From Chloroflexota bacterium (GTDB lineage Bacteria > Chloroflexota > UBA11872 > VXNJ01), in NCBI GenBank assembly GCA_026708165.1, contig JAPOVO010000327.1, positions 1-17,311 on the forward strand: a DNA stretch of 17,311 nt, given 5' to 3'. A program made the position numbers and the translations under genes. The notes under the pieces were generated by a model. That model was given only the letters and a program-made list of their open reading frames with translations. It was not told the origin of the DNA and did not search any database. Positions 7,071 through 16,771 of this stretch are shown here, one piece after another. Position 1 is the stretch's first letter, and every line of letters starts with the position of its first letter.

Positions 7071-8543
7071 TTGACCAAACCGCGCTACAGAATGGCTCCA
7101 AGCCCGACCGGGGCGTTGCACATCGGCAACGCTCGAACGGCCCTGTACAACTACCTGCTGGCACGCAGGACCGGCGGGACCTACGTACTTCGGATCGAGG
7201 ACACGGCGCGCGATCGCAGCCGTCCCGAATTCGAGCAAACGATCTTCGAAGGGTTCCGCTGGCTTGGAATCGAGTGGGATGAAGGACCCGGGATAGGGGG
7301 CGACTACGGTCCATACCGCCAGAGTGAACGAGTTGACCTGCACCGGGAATGGCTTGGGAAGCTGATCGATCGGGGTTGGGTCTACCGTTGCTTTTGCACG
7401 CCGGAAGAGCTAGCCGACGCGCGCAAGCGCGCTCAAGCCGAGAAACGTCCGCCCAAATACTCGGGGAAATGCCGGAATCTTTCTGAAGCCGAGACTCAAC
7501 AGCGTCTGGACGCCGGTGAAACGGCCGCTTACCGGTTCAGGGTGGAACCCCGAATTGTCGAATACCGCGACCTCGTCCTTGGCGACGTGAGAGAAGACGC
7601 TGGGCTTTGGGGCGACTTCGTCATCTGCCGTTCCAACTGGTTGCCTGTGTATAACTTCGCGGTCGTCATCGACGATCACACCATGGAGATCACGGACGCT
7701 GTGAGGGGAGCCGACCATATCTCCAATACGTTCAGGCAGATCGTCATGTACGATGCACTTGAGATCCCGCCGCCGCGATTCGGACACCTGCCGCTAATCC
7801 TCAACCGCAAAAAGCAGAAGATAAGCAAACGCGACGGTGCCGTTTCGGTCGAGGAGTACATGACGCAAGGCTATCTCCCCGAAGCGGTGCGTAACTTCAT
7901 CGTGCTGCTTGGCTGGAACCCGGGCGACGAGCGCGAGATGTTCAGCCTGGAGGAGCTAGTGGATGAATACAGTCTCGACCGGGTCAGCAGCGCGAATCCG
8001 ATCTATGACATCGACAAGCTCGACTGGTTCAACGGCGTCTATATGCGGGGCATGGCCGTTGGAGAGCTGGCGGGCCGGGCCAGGCCTTTCGTTAAGGCGG
8101 CCGGACTGAATATAGACTCCAGCGGCAACGGCTACTTCGAACAGGCGGTCGCTCTCGAGCAGGAACGGGTCAAGAAGCTGACCGATTTCGGGGACGCGCT
8201 GGCTTTCTTCTTCCAGGAACAGGTCGATCCTGATATGAAATTTCTAGTTCGCAAAAGGGGAACCGCAGAAGAAACGGCTAGCGCCCTGCAGAAAGTGCTT
8301 GGCCTGGTTCGCGAGTACGGCGTGGACGACGTCGGAGTTTCCGAGAGCTATCTTCGCGGGCTGGCGAGCGAACTGGGCTGGAAGGCGGGCGAACTCTTCA
8401 TGCCCATACGCGTGGCGATTACCGGCTCCCGCGCTACGCCGCCGCTATTTGAGACGATGCAAGTTCTAGGCGATGAGCGCGTAATTTCACGCCTGAACCG
8501 GGCAATCGCCTTGCTCCGCGGCGTGCCGTCCGTGGCTTCCTGA
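7071..8543 (+). CDS. gltX: Glutamyl-tRNA synthetase
   Basis: A 490-residue class I aminoacyl-tRNA synthetase that attaches glutamate to tRNA-Glu, and possibly to tRNA-Gln. The Rossmann core starts with RMAPSPTGALHIGN: the HIGH signature is H17-I-G-N20. The second signature K250-I-S-K-R254 (KMSKS class) is followed by the GluRS-typical DGAVSVEEY. CFCTPEEL and a later SGKC form the cysteine-rich zinc-binding insertion seen in many bacterial GluRS. The C-terminal anticodon-binding helical domains are full length. The start is TTG at 7071; the next ATG, inside RMAPSPTG, would cut the first strand. It faces polX tail to tail with a 23 bp gap. No GlnRS is in the window, so a non-discriminating enzyme working with GatCAB is possible but not shown. 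Confidence 0.96.
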   Translation: MTKPRYRMAPSPTGALHIGNARTALYNYLLARRTGGTYVLRIEDTARDRSRPEFEQTIFEGFRWLGIEWDEGPGIGGDYGPYRQSERVDLHREWLGKLIDRGWVYRCFCTPEELADARKRAQAEKRPPKYSGKCRNLSEAETQQRLDAGETAAYRFRVEPRIVEYRDLVLGDVREDAGLWGDFVICRSNWLPVYNFAVVIDDHTMEITDAVRGADHISNTFRQIVMYDALEIPPPRFGHLPLILNRKKQKISKRDGAVSVEEYMTQGYLPEAVRNFIVLLGWNPGDEREMFSLEELVDEYSLDRVSSANPIYDIDKLDWFNGVYMRGMAVGELAGRARPFVKAAGLNIDSSGNGYFEQAVALEQERVKKLTDFGDALAFFFQEQVDPDMKFLVRKRGTAEETASALQKVLGLVREYGVDDVGVSESYLRGLASELGWKAGELFMPIRVAITGSRATPPLFETMQVLGDERVISRLNRAIALLRGVPSVAS

Positions 8544-8566
8544 CTAGGACTCGCCTCCGAACGCGC

Positions 8567-10273
8567 CTAAACGTGAGTCCGGCGACGTTGCTCGCGCCAG
8601 TCCAGGAGACCTTCGATGTCCCGGGTATTTAGAACGTCGGACGCCCGGAGCCAAGAGCGGCGAGCGGCCGTTACGCCGTAGGTCAGGTAATCGAGATGAT
8701 GCATCGAGTGCGAATCCGTATTGATTACTAAGGGCACTCCCATTTCGGCTGCCTTGCGGGCCGGTTCCTCCGGGAGATCCAGACGGTCGGGCATTGCGTT
8801 GATCTCTAGCGCCGTGCCCGTTTCGGCCGCGGCCTCCAGCACGGCGTCGATGTCCAGTTCGTATCCATCGCGGCTGTTGAGCAGCCGTCCGGTAGGATGC
8901 GCCACCGAGTCGACGTATGGATTGCGGATGGCGGCCACGACCCGTTTCGTCATGTCTTCGGAAGATTGACCGAAACCGCTGTGGACTGCCGCTGAGACCC
9001 AGTCGAGCTTGCTGAGCAACTCGTCGGGGTAGTCAAGGCTTCCGTCGGTCAGGATGTCTACCTCGGTCCCATGCAGGATATCGATCCCGCCGATTGCTCG
9101 ATTCGCCTCTTTGACTGCTTCCGATTGCTCGGCGACACGCGCGACTTCCAGTCCGTGAGCGACGGTCAGCGAGCGAGAATGGTCGCTGATTGCGAGATAA
9201 GCGCGGCCAAGCTCCCGGGCAGTCGCCGCCATCTCCTCTATCGAGTGGGCCCCGTCGCTCCAGCGGGTATGGCAGTGTAGATCACCCTGAATGTCACTCG
9301 CGGCGAGCAGCTCGGGAAGTGTTTCGTTTTTGGCCGCCTCGATTTCGCCTTTGCCCTCGCGCAGCTCCGGCGGAATCGACGGCAGCCCCAGCGCTTGATA
9401 GACTTCCGCTTCGCTCGCGAAACCCGCCCCGTTTTGCAGTTGGACGTCGCGTTCTCGGGAGATGGACCGCAGTGCGTCGCAATGAGAAGCGGAGCCTGTC
9501 GAAAGTAGAAGATTCAGCACAAATTCGGCAGGTGGGCATACGTCTATCCGCACTTCGAAACCGTCTTCGTACATTCCCGACACTGAGAGTTCGCTCGATT
9601 CCGGCTTGGGGAGAATCGAGCGGGCAACTTCGATGACCGGTCTCGGATCGCCGGTCGCAACCAGCAATGAAACGCGCCCGGTGACGGGTACGCCTCTCCG
9701 CGCCGCGCCCACGAGCGAGGCGTCGGCCACGCCCTCGATGCCCCGCAGCTTGGTGAGGATAGGCCGAGCAATCGAGAGAGAGTCGGCCAGCAAACGGCGC
9801 CCCCGCCGTGCCCGCAGCTTCTCGATTTCCGCGAGGATTCGTTTGACTTTCTTCGGTCCCATACCGGGCAGGGATCGAAGTTCTCCCGACACGGCCATCC
9901 GCTCGAGAGAGTCCACGCCATCGATATTCAACTCATCGAACAGTTTCCCTACGGTCTTGGGACCCAGCCCTCTGATTTCCAGGACTTCGAAGAGGCCGGG
10001 CGGGATTCCCTCCTGCGCCTCTGCCAGATCGGTGCTTACTCCCGTTCTGACATATTCGTCGATGATCGCGCCGAGCCTTTTGCCGATTCCCGGCAAGATG
10101 TCCAGCCGCCCCGCGGACACGGCGTCCGCCACGTCGATCTCCATTTTCTCGACGTTGCGTGCGCCGCCACGGAACGCGCGGACCCGGAATTCGTCCACCG
10201 AGCGAATCTCAAGCGAGTCGGCGATCGCCTTGAGCAGCGCCGCGATCTCTTTGTTTGGTGGCGTCTTGTACAT
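8567..10273 (-). CDS. polX: PolX-family protein: degenerate polymerase core with intact PHP nuclease domain
   Basis: A 568-residue protein with the full bacterial PolX layout and length. Residues 1-150 hold the 8-kDa-type domain and three helix-hairpin-helix segments (LPGIG at 60, RGLGP at 101, LPGMG at 135) for DNA binding. The polymerase domain follows, but its catalytic aspartates are missing: the usual GDxD is G199-R-V-S202, and the third Asp of VDxR is R242 within VRID. The C-terminal PHP domain (from about 327) is complete, with H333, H335, D340, H365, E404, H431, H459, D520 and H522 as metal ligands. It should therefore act as a Mn2+-dependent 3'-5' exonuclease or AP-site nuclease in base excision repair without template-directed synthesis. 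The ATG lacks a clear ribosome binding site. It lies downstream of ugd with a 126 bp gap. Confidence 0.9.
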   Translation of the reverse strand: MYKTPPNKEIAALLKAIADSLEIRSVDEFRVRAFRGGARNVEKMEIDVADAVSAGRLDILPGIGKRLGAIIDEYVRTGVSTDLAEAQEGIPPGLFEVLEIRGLGPKTVGKLFDELNIDGVDSLERMAVSGELRSLPGMGPKKVKRILAEIEKLRARRGRRLLADSLSIARPILTKLRGIEGVADASLVGAARRGVPVTGRVSLLVATGDPRPVIEVARSILPKPESSELSVSGMYEDGFEVRIDVCPPAEFVLNLLLSTGSASHCDALRSISRERDVQLQNGAGFASEAEVYQALGLPSIPPELREGKGEIEAAKNETLPELLAASDIQGDLHCHTRWSDGAHSIEEMAATARELGRAYLAISDHSRSLTVAHGLEVARVAEQSEAVKEANRAIGGIDILHGTEVDILTDGSLDYPDELLSKLDWVSAAVHSGFGQSSEDMTKRVVAAIRNPYVDSVAHPTGRLLNSRDGYELDIDAVLEAAAETGTALEINAMPDRLDLPEEPARKAAEMGVPLVINTDSHSMHHLDYLTYGVTAARRSWLRASDVLNTRDIEGLLDWREQRRRTHV

Positions 10274-10314
10274 ATGCTACGAGAGTCCTGATTCAGCCGA
10301 TTCGCGCAAGCCTA

Positions 10315-10330
10315 GCAGCCTTGATGCTGC
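10315..10330 (-). terminator. Small hairpin between ugd and polX
   Basis: GCAGC and GCTGC form a 5 bp stem with a 6-nt loop in the 126 bp gap downstream of ugd. There is no T tract, so it is at best a weak terminator or RNA-processing structure. Confidence 0.22.
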
Positions 10331-10399
10331 AAGGGGGTTGCTACACATTGCTGAAGTCCGGCTAAGCGGCGAATCCGGATATGTCGTTCGACGTGTTGG

Positions 10400-11743
10400 T
10401 CACGAAGCCGCGTTGACCGCGGCAAACTCGCTTATTGGCGAAGGGTTGCGCCCCTGGCCGACTCCAATGTATTCGAAACCGCAGGATTCCAGCTCTTCGT
10501 GGTTGTAAAGATTTCTGCCGTCCAGGATGAACTTTCTGCGCATGGCCGCGCCGGCTCTTTCCCAGTCGATTTCATTAAATTCGTTCCATTCCGTGGCGAT
10601 GAAGACGGCGTCGGCCCCTTCCACCGCGCCATAGGGATCGGTGGCGGTTTTGAGGCCCTTTACCTCGTTGGCAGCGTTCGGTAGTGCGACCGGGTCGTAA
10701 GCGACCACGTCCGCGCCCTCGCCCAAGAGCAGCCGAATGATCTCGATAGCAGGCGCGTCGCGCACATCATCGGTGTTTGGCTTGAATGAAACGCCAAGGA
10801 CCGCTACTCGGAAACCGCGCAACCCGCCAAGTTGCTCCCGGAGTTTTCGAATCACAGACCGGCGCATGTCGCGGTTGATTTCCATTACAGCCCGCAGCAG
10901 TTGGGGATGGCATCCGTTGACCGCTGCCATGTGCTCGAGGGCCAGCACGTCTTTTCGGAAGCAGCTTCCTCCCCATCCGACACCCGCCGACAGATAGCCT
11001 TCGCCGATTCGCTTGTCGAGACCCATGCCCCGCGAGACCTCGGTAACGTCGGCTCCCAACCGCTCGCACATCGACGCGATCTCATTGATGAAGGAAACAC
11101 GCGTAGCCAGGAAGGCGTTAGAGGCGTATTTGATCATTTCGGCAGTCCGCAGGTCCGTGATAATGATCGGAGACGTGAATGATCGATAGAGCGACGCAAC
11201 GTCCCGCGCCGCGGATGGATTCTCGGATCCAAGCACTATGCGGTCTGGCTGAAGGAAGTCGGCGACAGCCGAGCCTTCGCTAAGAAACTCCGGATTGGAG
11301 ACGATATGAAAATCCACGTCGTCTCCCCGATGCTGGCGAATTATGCTGCTTACCAGGTCGCCTGTGCCGACAGGCACCGTGCTCTTGTCGACGATAATTG
11401 TGCGGCCGTCCAGATTGGCCGCTATTCTTTTCGCGGCCGCCTCCACGCTAGAGAGGCTGGCCTCTCCGCCGGGACCGGAAGCCGTGTCGACGGCTATGAA
11501 CACAAAGTCGGCCGGTGGAATGGCTCTCTGATAGGAACTCGTGAAGACCAGCCGACCAGCGTGCCGGTTTCGTCTTACCAGATCCTCCAAGCCCGGCTCG
11601 AAGATCGGGATCTCTCCGGCATTTAGGCCGTCGATCTTGGATTTGTCGATATCGAGACAAACGACGTCGTTCCCCAAGTCCGCGAAACACGACCCGGCCA
11701 CCAGACCCACGTAACCTGTTCCGACAATGCAAATCTGGCTCAT
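10400..11743 (-). CDS. ugd: UDP-glucose/GDP-mannose-type nucleotide-sugar 6-dehydrogenase
   Basis: A 447-residue enzyme that oxidises a nucleotide sugar (most likely UDP-glucose) twice with NAD+ to the uronic acid, feeding exopolysaccharide or lipopolysaccharide synthesis in the cytoplasm. The N-terminus IVGTGYVGLV (6-15) is the NAD-binding GxGxxG. STVPVGT (121-127), NPEFLSEGSA (150-159) and EMIKYASNAFLA (K205) are family signatures. The catalytic cysteine is C261 in GVGWGGSCFRKD. The C-terminal domain contains GVSFKPNTDDVRDAP. One unusual spot is FIAVDT (82-87), where most relatives have a VGTP-like sequence. A purine-rich AAGGGGA lies about 13 bp before the ATG. UDP-glucose is the default substrate; GDP-mannose or UDP-HexNAc variants cannot be excluded. 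It sits 74 bp downstream of plsX. Confidence 0.93.
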   Translation of the reverse strand: MSQICIVGTGYVGLVAGSCFADLGNDVVCLDIDKSKIDGLNAGEIPIFEPGLEDLVRRNRHAGRLVFTSSYQRAIPPADFVFIAVDTASGPGGEASLSSVEAAAKRIAANLDGRTIIVDKSTVPVGTGDLVSSIIRQHRGDDVDFHIVSNPEFLSEGSAVADFLQPDRIVLGSENPSAARDVASLYRSFTSPIIITDLRTAEMIKYASNAFLATRVSFINEIASMCERLGADVTEVSRGMGLDKRIGEGYLSAGVGWGGSCFRKDVLALEHMAAVNGCHPQLLRAVMEINRDMRRSVIRKLREQLGGLRGFRVAVLGVSFKPNTDDVRDAPAIEIIRLLLGEGADVVAYDPVALPNAANEVKGLKTATDPYGAVEGADAVFIATEWNEFNEIDWERAGAAMRRKFILDGRNLYNHEELESCGFEYIGVGQGRNPSPISEFAAVNAAS

Positions 11744-11817
11744 GCTGCGATCGCCGTCCCCTTATGTTTGTTTGCCGAGCGCGCCCATGTATGAACACCG
11801 CGCAATGCGCGCCTCAA

Positions 11818-12843
11818 CTATCTGGCTTCCTTTGGTTGTGATGCGTTTGCGGGGGTCGTCCGCAAGCTACTGGACATCTTCTCCACAAGCCCAGCGTCGA
11901 CCGCGGCCTGCGCGGTGGCTAAGCCGTTGGCTAGGGCTCTGGCGTCTGACCGCCCGTGACCTATTAGCACTTGCCCCTTGAGTCCCAGAAGAGGCGCCCC
12001 GCCCCACTCTCCATAGTCGAATTTACGTCGAAGCGCCTTGAACGCTCCTTTCATGAGGACTGCGCCAGCTTTTCTTACCGGCGAAGCTCCCACGCTTTTG
12101 CGTATCTCCCGAAACGCGAAGTCGCCTACTCCTTCCATCGCCTTGAGAGCGATGTTTCCGGTAAACCCGTCGCAAACCACCACGTCGACGTTGCCGGTCA
12201 ATATCTCCATGCCTTCCACATTGCCAACGAAGTTAACTCCGCTATCTCTCAGTAATTCGTGGGCCTCACGGTAGAGTCGATTTCCTTTCATCGACTCTTC
12301 ACCCACGTTGAGCAGCCCGACAGTCGGGTCCTCTACAGCTCCGAGCCGCTGCATGTAAATGGATCCCATAACTGCGAACTGCGCCAGCTCATTGGCAGTG
12401 CAGTCGGTGTTGGCGCCAATGTCGAGCATGAACGTTGGCCCGTTTTCCGCGGGCAAAAGTCCACCAAGCGCGGGTCGGATTACCCCTTCTGCCCTGCCGA
12501 TTACGAGCACGCCCGCGGCCATGAGTGCCCCACTGTTCCCGGCCGAAACCAGCGCGTCGGCCCGGCCATTTTTCACTAGCTCCGCTGCAACTACAATCGA
12601 AGAATCTCGCTTTTGGCGCAGCGCAGCCGCTGGGGCCTCGTCCATTTCTACGACGCTCCCGGCGCTTACTATCTCGAACTCGTCTTCTCTAACGTCCAGC
12701 GTCCTGAGCTGCGTTACGATGCGGGCTTCGTCTCCAACCAAAATTGCCCGGAGTCCGTACGATCTCAGCGCTTCCACCGCGCCGGCGACGGTTGCCGCCG
12801 GCGCGTTATCGCCTCCCATCGCGTCAAATGCAATCCGCGCCAT
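11818..12843 (-). CDS. plsX: Phosphate acyltransferase PlsX
   Basis: A 341-residue enzyme that converts acyl-ACP and phosphate to acyl-phosphate, the acyl donor for PlsY in bacterial phospholipid synthesis; it is a peripheral membrane enzyme. The N-terminal IAFDAMGGDNAP is the PlsX hallmark. The later VSAGNSGALMAAG, LDIGANTDCT, LNVGEE and VCDGFTGNIALK segments are also characteristic. The start is taken at the ATG at 12843, giving MARIAFDAMGG. A GTG three codons upstream (12852) is an alternative, and neither has a strong ribosome binding site. It is read in the same direction as gyrB (upstream, 90 bp gap) and ugd (downstream). The usual neighbours fabH, fabD, acpP and rpmF are absent here. 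Confidence 0.95.
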   Translation of the reverse strand: MARIAFDAMGGDNAPAATVAGAVEALRSYGLRAILVGDEARIVTQLRTLDVREDEFEIVSAGSVVEMDEAPAAALRQKRDSSIVVAAELVKNGRADALVSAGNSGALMAAGVLVIGRAEGVIRPALGGLLPAENGPTFMLDIGANTDCTANELAQFAVMGSIYMQRLGAVEDPTVGLLNVGEESMKGNRLYREAHELLRDSGVNFVGNVEGMEILTGNVDVVVCDGFTGNIALKAMEGVGDFAFREIRKSVGASPVRKAGAVLMKGAFKALRRKFDYGEWGGAPLLGLKGQVLIGHGRSDARALANGLATAQAAVDAGLVEKMSSSLRTTPANASQPKEAR

Positions 12844-12933
12844 TATTTGCACCGTGCAATCGTGAAATCGAAAACGTGAGTTTCAGGATACGCGCAAGCT
12901 CGGTAATCCGACTAGAACGACAATGGCCGCTAA

Positions 12934-14835
<1,902 letters not shown>

Positions 14836-14837
<2 letters not shown>

Positions 14838-15753
14838 AGGCGCCTAATGGATCGTTTGCGGCAATATGGGGCAGGGACAGTCGATTCACGTAGAAGACCA
14901 TGCTGCCGGCGGAGATCCCCGTTCCAATGAACGCACTGCCAAACACGGAAACGATCAACCCTGGAGTCGCCTCAGACAGACGCGACCATACGAATGCAAG
15001 GACTATCTCCATGAAGGTAACCAAAACAACGAAAACGATCGCCGGTCCAAGGTTCGATCTCCAGAAAAATATCGAACGGCGAATGCTGTCCGGGACCGAA
15101 ATGGGCTCGAGAATCAAGGCCAATATCGCGAAGTACATCACCAGACTTGCGGCGAAGATGCCCACCGCGAGCCCTACGGTTGCCATCAACAGCAACAGGC
15201 CAAGGAGAATGGCGATGAATCCGGGCAACGACGGCGTGGCAACACTGAGACCGACGGCCAAAAAGACAAAGCCAGCTGTTATGGCTGTCATCGCGGCGAT
15301 GGCGCCCACCGCAAGGGCCAGGTACTTTGGCGATTTGTCGGCAAGGACGGGCACGAGTTCGACACTCACTTTGCGCCCCTCAATTGCGTTTGCTATCAGA
15401 ACCAAGTACACGGACGAAATGATCGCACCGCCACCTAGGAGCACCGCCGTCATGCCGAGAACCGAACCGAGGTTTGTCAACTCAATTGTCGGTCCTGCCG
15501 TGCCCAGGTTTTCGGCAAGAAGTCCAGTCGGGGGCAAGAAAAGCGCCAGCAACCAGGAAATTTGAGAAAACGCGACCACCCCATCCGGTTGTGTTGCCGA
15601 GTTTTCCGGACCCAACCGCGTAGCGATAAGTTCGAGAATCGAAAAGCTAGGCAGGAGCCAGATAATCAGATCGACCAGAACTGGGACGGCGATTACGTAC
15701 GGCCTTCGTACGACGATACGGTACCCGGCTCCCAGTGCGTCGATGACACCCAA
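14836..15753 (-). CDS. Polytopic membrane protein of unknown function
   Basis: A 305-residue integral membrane protein with about six to eight hydrophobic segments, roughly at 18-40, 64-80, 97-120, 143-168, 177-216 (probably two), 236-257 and 264-288. A short basic N-terminus (R12, R16, R17) suggests a cytoplasmic start. Amphipathic stretches such as DSIRRSIFFWRSN (222-234) lie between segments. No catalytic motif, transporter signature or peptidase signature is recognisable. The layout recalls bacterial multi-pass proteins of the glycerophosphodiesterase-membrane-domain type, but that is only a loose impression. The start is TTG with AGGAG 6 bp upstream. It is directly upstream of and coupled to gyrB, so both probably share one promoter. 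Confidence 0.8.
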
Positions 15754-15759
15754 TAAGCG

Positions 15760-15764
15760 CTCCT
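15760..15764 (-). promoter_or_regulatory. Ribosome binding site of the membrane-protein gene
   Basis: AGGAG on the minus strand lies 6 bp before the TTG at 15753. It is the reason for choosing this TTG rather than a downstream start. Confidence 0.65.
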
Positions 15765-15779
15765 AAACTTACTCTCCAA

Positions 15780-15785
15780 ATTGTA
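15780..15785 (-). promoter_or_regulatory. Putative -10 for the membrane protein-gyrB unit
   Basis: TACAAT on the minus strand is a good -10 hexamer and would start transcription about 20 nt before the TTG start. The -35 position is weak, so this is a candidate only. Confidence 0.4.
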
Positions 15786-16003
15786 CTCGAAAGCGCCTCT
15801 CTAAACCTGTGAAAGGCGTTGAATCCGAATGCTGACAGCACTCCATTATCTTGACATAAAAATGGCAATTCGTCGATAGACATGTTGTTCCGACGAGCGC
15901 CAATCGACTCCCTCGCGACCCTACCGTTTCATTACGACGTCGGCTGAGAACGGAGTTCAGGTCGGGTGGCGAAAGCTGTCCGGTTTAGGTAGTAATATCG
16001 TTT
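15786..16003. other. Divergent intergenic region, no gene seen
   Basis: This stretch separates the minus-strand membrane protein-gyrB unit from the plus-strand SelW-like gene. On the plus strand it holds a perfect TTGACA at 15851-15856 with a weak -10 (GATAGA) 18 bp later, and a TAATAT at 15993-15998. The latter would place a start about 27 nt before the SelW initiation codon. No RNA gene or repeat was found. Confidence 0.4.
15851..15880 (+). promoter_or_regulatory. Candidate sigma-70-type promoter toward the SelW-like gene
   Basis: A consensus TTGACA (15851-15856) is followed after 18 bp by GATAGA (15875-15880), which matches TATAAT at only three positions. It would give a leader of about 145 nt. 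A closer TAATAT at 15993-15998 is the competing choice. Confidence 0.35.
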
Positions 16004-16019
16004 ATGCGCACGTGGCTAG

Positions 16020-16026
16020 AGAGGAG
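16020..16026 (+). promoter_or_regulatory. Ribosome binding site deciding the ATT start of the SelW-like gene
   Basis: AGAGGAG is a strong Shine-Dalgarno sequence with 5 bp to ATT at 16032. The only nearby conventional start is TTG at 16033, in another frame that ends after 15 codons. The spacing therefore supports initiation at ATT in the SelW frame. Confidence 0.55.
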
Positions 16027-16031
16027 TAGCG

Positions 16032-16253
16032 ATTGAGTACTGCCTGCAGTGAAACTATTTGCCCAGAGCCGTCAGTGTGACGGACGAACTGCTGTCTGAA
16101 TTCGGTGAATACGTTGGTTCCTGGACGCTGGCGCCAGCATCCGGCGGGCGGTTTGAGGTCACGATAAACGGAGACTTGGTTTTCTCTAAGGAGGCCGAGG
16201 GGCGCTTTCCGGCGATTGCGGAGTTGCGCGAGAAGTTCAAGGCGGCTGTCTAG
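16032..16253 (+). CDS. SelW/Rdx-family selenoprotein with in-frame UGA (Sec)
   Basis: A small thioredoxin-like redox protein. Reading from 16032 gives [start]EYC-LQ-(TGA)-NYLPRA, then continues to the TAG at 16251. The TGA at 16050-16052 falls exactly at the second redox position of the family CxxC/CxxU motif, C4-L-Q-U7. Family-type sequence lies on both sides: IEYC before it, NYLPRA and later GGRFEVTINGDLVFSKEAEGRFP after it. This argues for selenocysteine rather than a stop. With Sec the product is about 73 residues, the usual SelW size. A SECIS-like hairpin follows 16 nt after the UGA. No ATG, GTG or TTG is in frame between the upstream TAG (16017) and the UGA; AGAGGAG at 16020-16026 sits 5 bp before ATT (16032), which is taken as a rare start. 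A one-base sequence error (ATG to ATT) is possible. A call from TTG 16059 would lose the active site. Confidence 0.8.
16050..16083 (+). promoter_or_regulatory. Bacterial SECIS-like element (UGA plus hairpin)
   Basis: The UGA (16050-16052) is followed by 16 nt and then CCGTCAGTGTGACGG (16069-16083). This folds as CCGTC/GACGG with loop AGUGU, or as six pairs with loop GUG. The apical loop starts 21-22 nt after the UGA and has a G in its first two positions, as in known bacterial SECIS elements that bind SelB. A weaker outer pairing CAG (16064-16066) with CTG (16089-16091) could extend the stem. Confidence 0.65.
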
Positions 16254-16299
16254 CCTGCGGTTCATTTCGCGTTAAATCGAGCCTGGGCACCGGTGTCCG

Positions 16300-16650
16300 C
16301 TACTTGAACTCCGTCGCGGGATTTACCGCGGGGTAAAAGAAAGCCATCTTGAGCTGTGAATCGGCGGTGTTGCGGAATCCGTGATAAACGGTCGCGGGCG
16401 CCAGTACGGCATCGCCGGCCGAGACCGGAATCTCGTCTTCGCCGATTAGCGCCAGCCCCTCGCCTTCGAAGACGAAAAAGGCTTCTTCCACCAAGTGGTT
16501 GTGGAGCGGAAGCTCCGCTCCAGGGTCGATTAACAGTTCGCCCAGCGTAACCGCGCCCGCGCCTGCGTCGGGGTCCAGCAGGACCTTTCCGGCGATACCG
16601 GACAGGGTCCCCTCTCCCGCCTGTCGATCCGTACTTCGAACAACGCCCAT
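16300..16650 (-). CDS. Small single-domain cupin protein
   Basis: A 116-residue cupin with both motifs intact. Motif 1 has G44, H50-N-H52, E56 and G63 at canonical spacing. Motif 2 has G79-D, P85, H90 and N94. H50, H52, E56 and H90 should bind a divalent metal. No signal peptide is seen. Such one-domain cupins include oxygenases, isomerases and small-molecule binders, and the substrate is unknown. AAAGGACGGAG just upstream of the ATG (16650) is a strong ribosome binding site. It converges on the SelW-like gene (46 bp gap, no clear terminator) and diverges from the methyltransferase. It is not closely similar to the first cupin in the window outside the metal motifs. Confidence 0.85.
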   Translation of the reverse strand: MGVVRSTDRQAGEGTLSGIAGKVLLDPDAGAGAVTLGELLIDPGAELPLHNHLVEEAFFVFEGEGLALIGEDEIPVSAGDAVLAPATVYHGFRNTADSQLKMAFFYPAVNPATEFK

Positions 16651-16771
16651 CCTTACTCCGTCCTTTCAAGTCTGCTGCCGACGTGATCCTGAATCCCAAA
16701 CAGGCGCCGCCGCCTTGCCGGTTGCGTCCCGAGTTGTGATCCCCGATGCAGAAATCGGCTTCAATACGGTG

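Noticed and set aside
9606..10508. A 300-residue plus-strand ORF opposite polX
   Set aside because: Ser/Arg/Pro-rich composition and complete overlap with the PHP-PolX gene mark it as a shadow.
14866..15565. Long plus-strand ORFs (190 and 221 codons) across the membrane-protein gene
   Set aside because: They lie antisense to a protein with clear membrane segments and have low-complexity polar composition without a ribosome binding site.
16033..16080. TTG 16033 as a start behind AGAGGAG
   Set aside because: That frame ends after 15 codons with no recognisable product, whereas the adjacent ATT frame gives the SelW domain.
16059..16253. A 64-residue ORF starting at TTG 16059
   Set aside because: It is the C-terminal part of the SelW-like gene; its upstream in-frame TGA is better explained as Sec because family sequence continues across it, and no ribosome binding site precedes the TTG.
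16254..16299. Terminator between the convergent SelW-like and cupin genes
   Set aside because: The 46 bp gap holds no stem followed by a T run.
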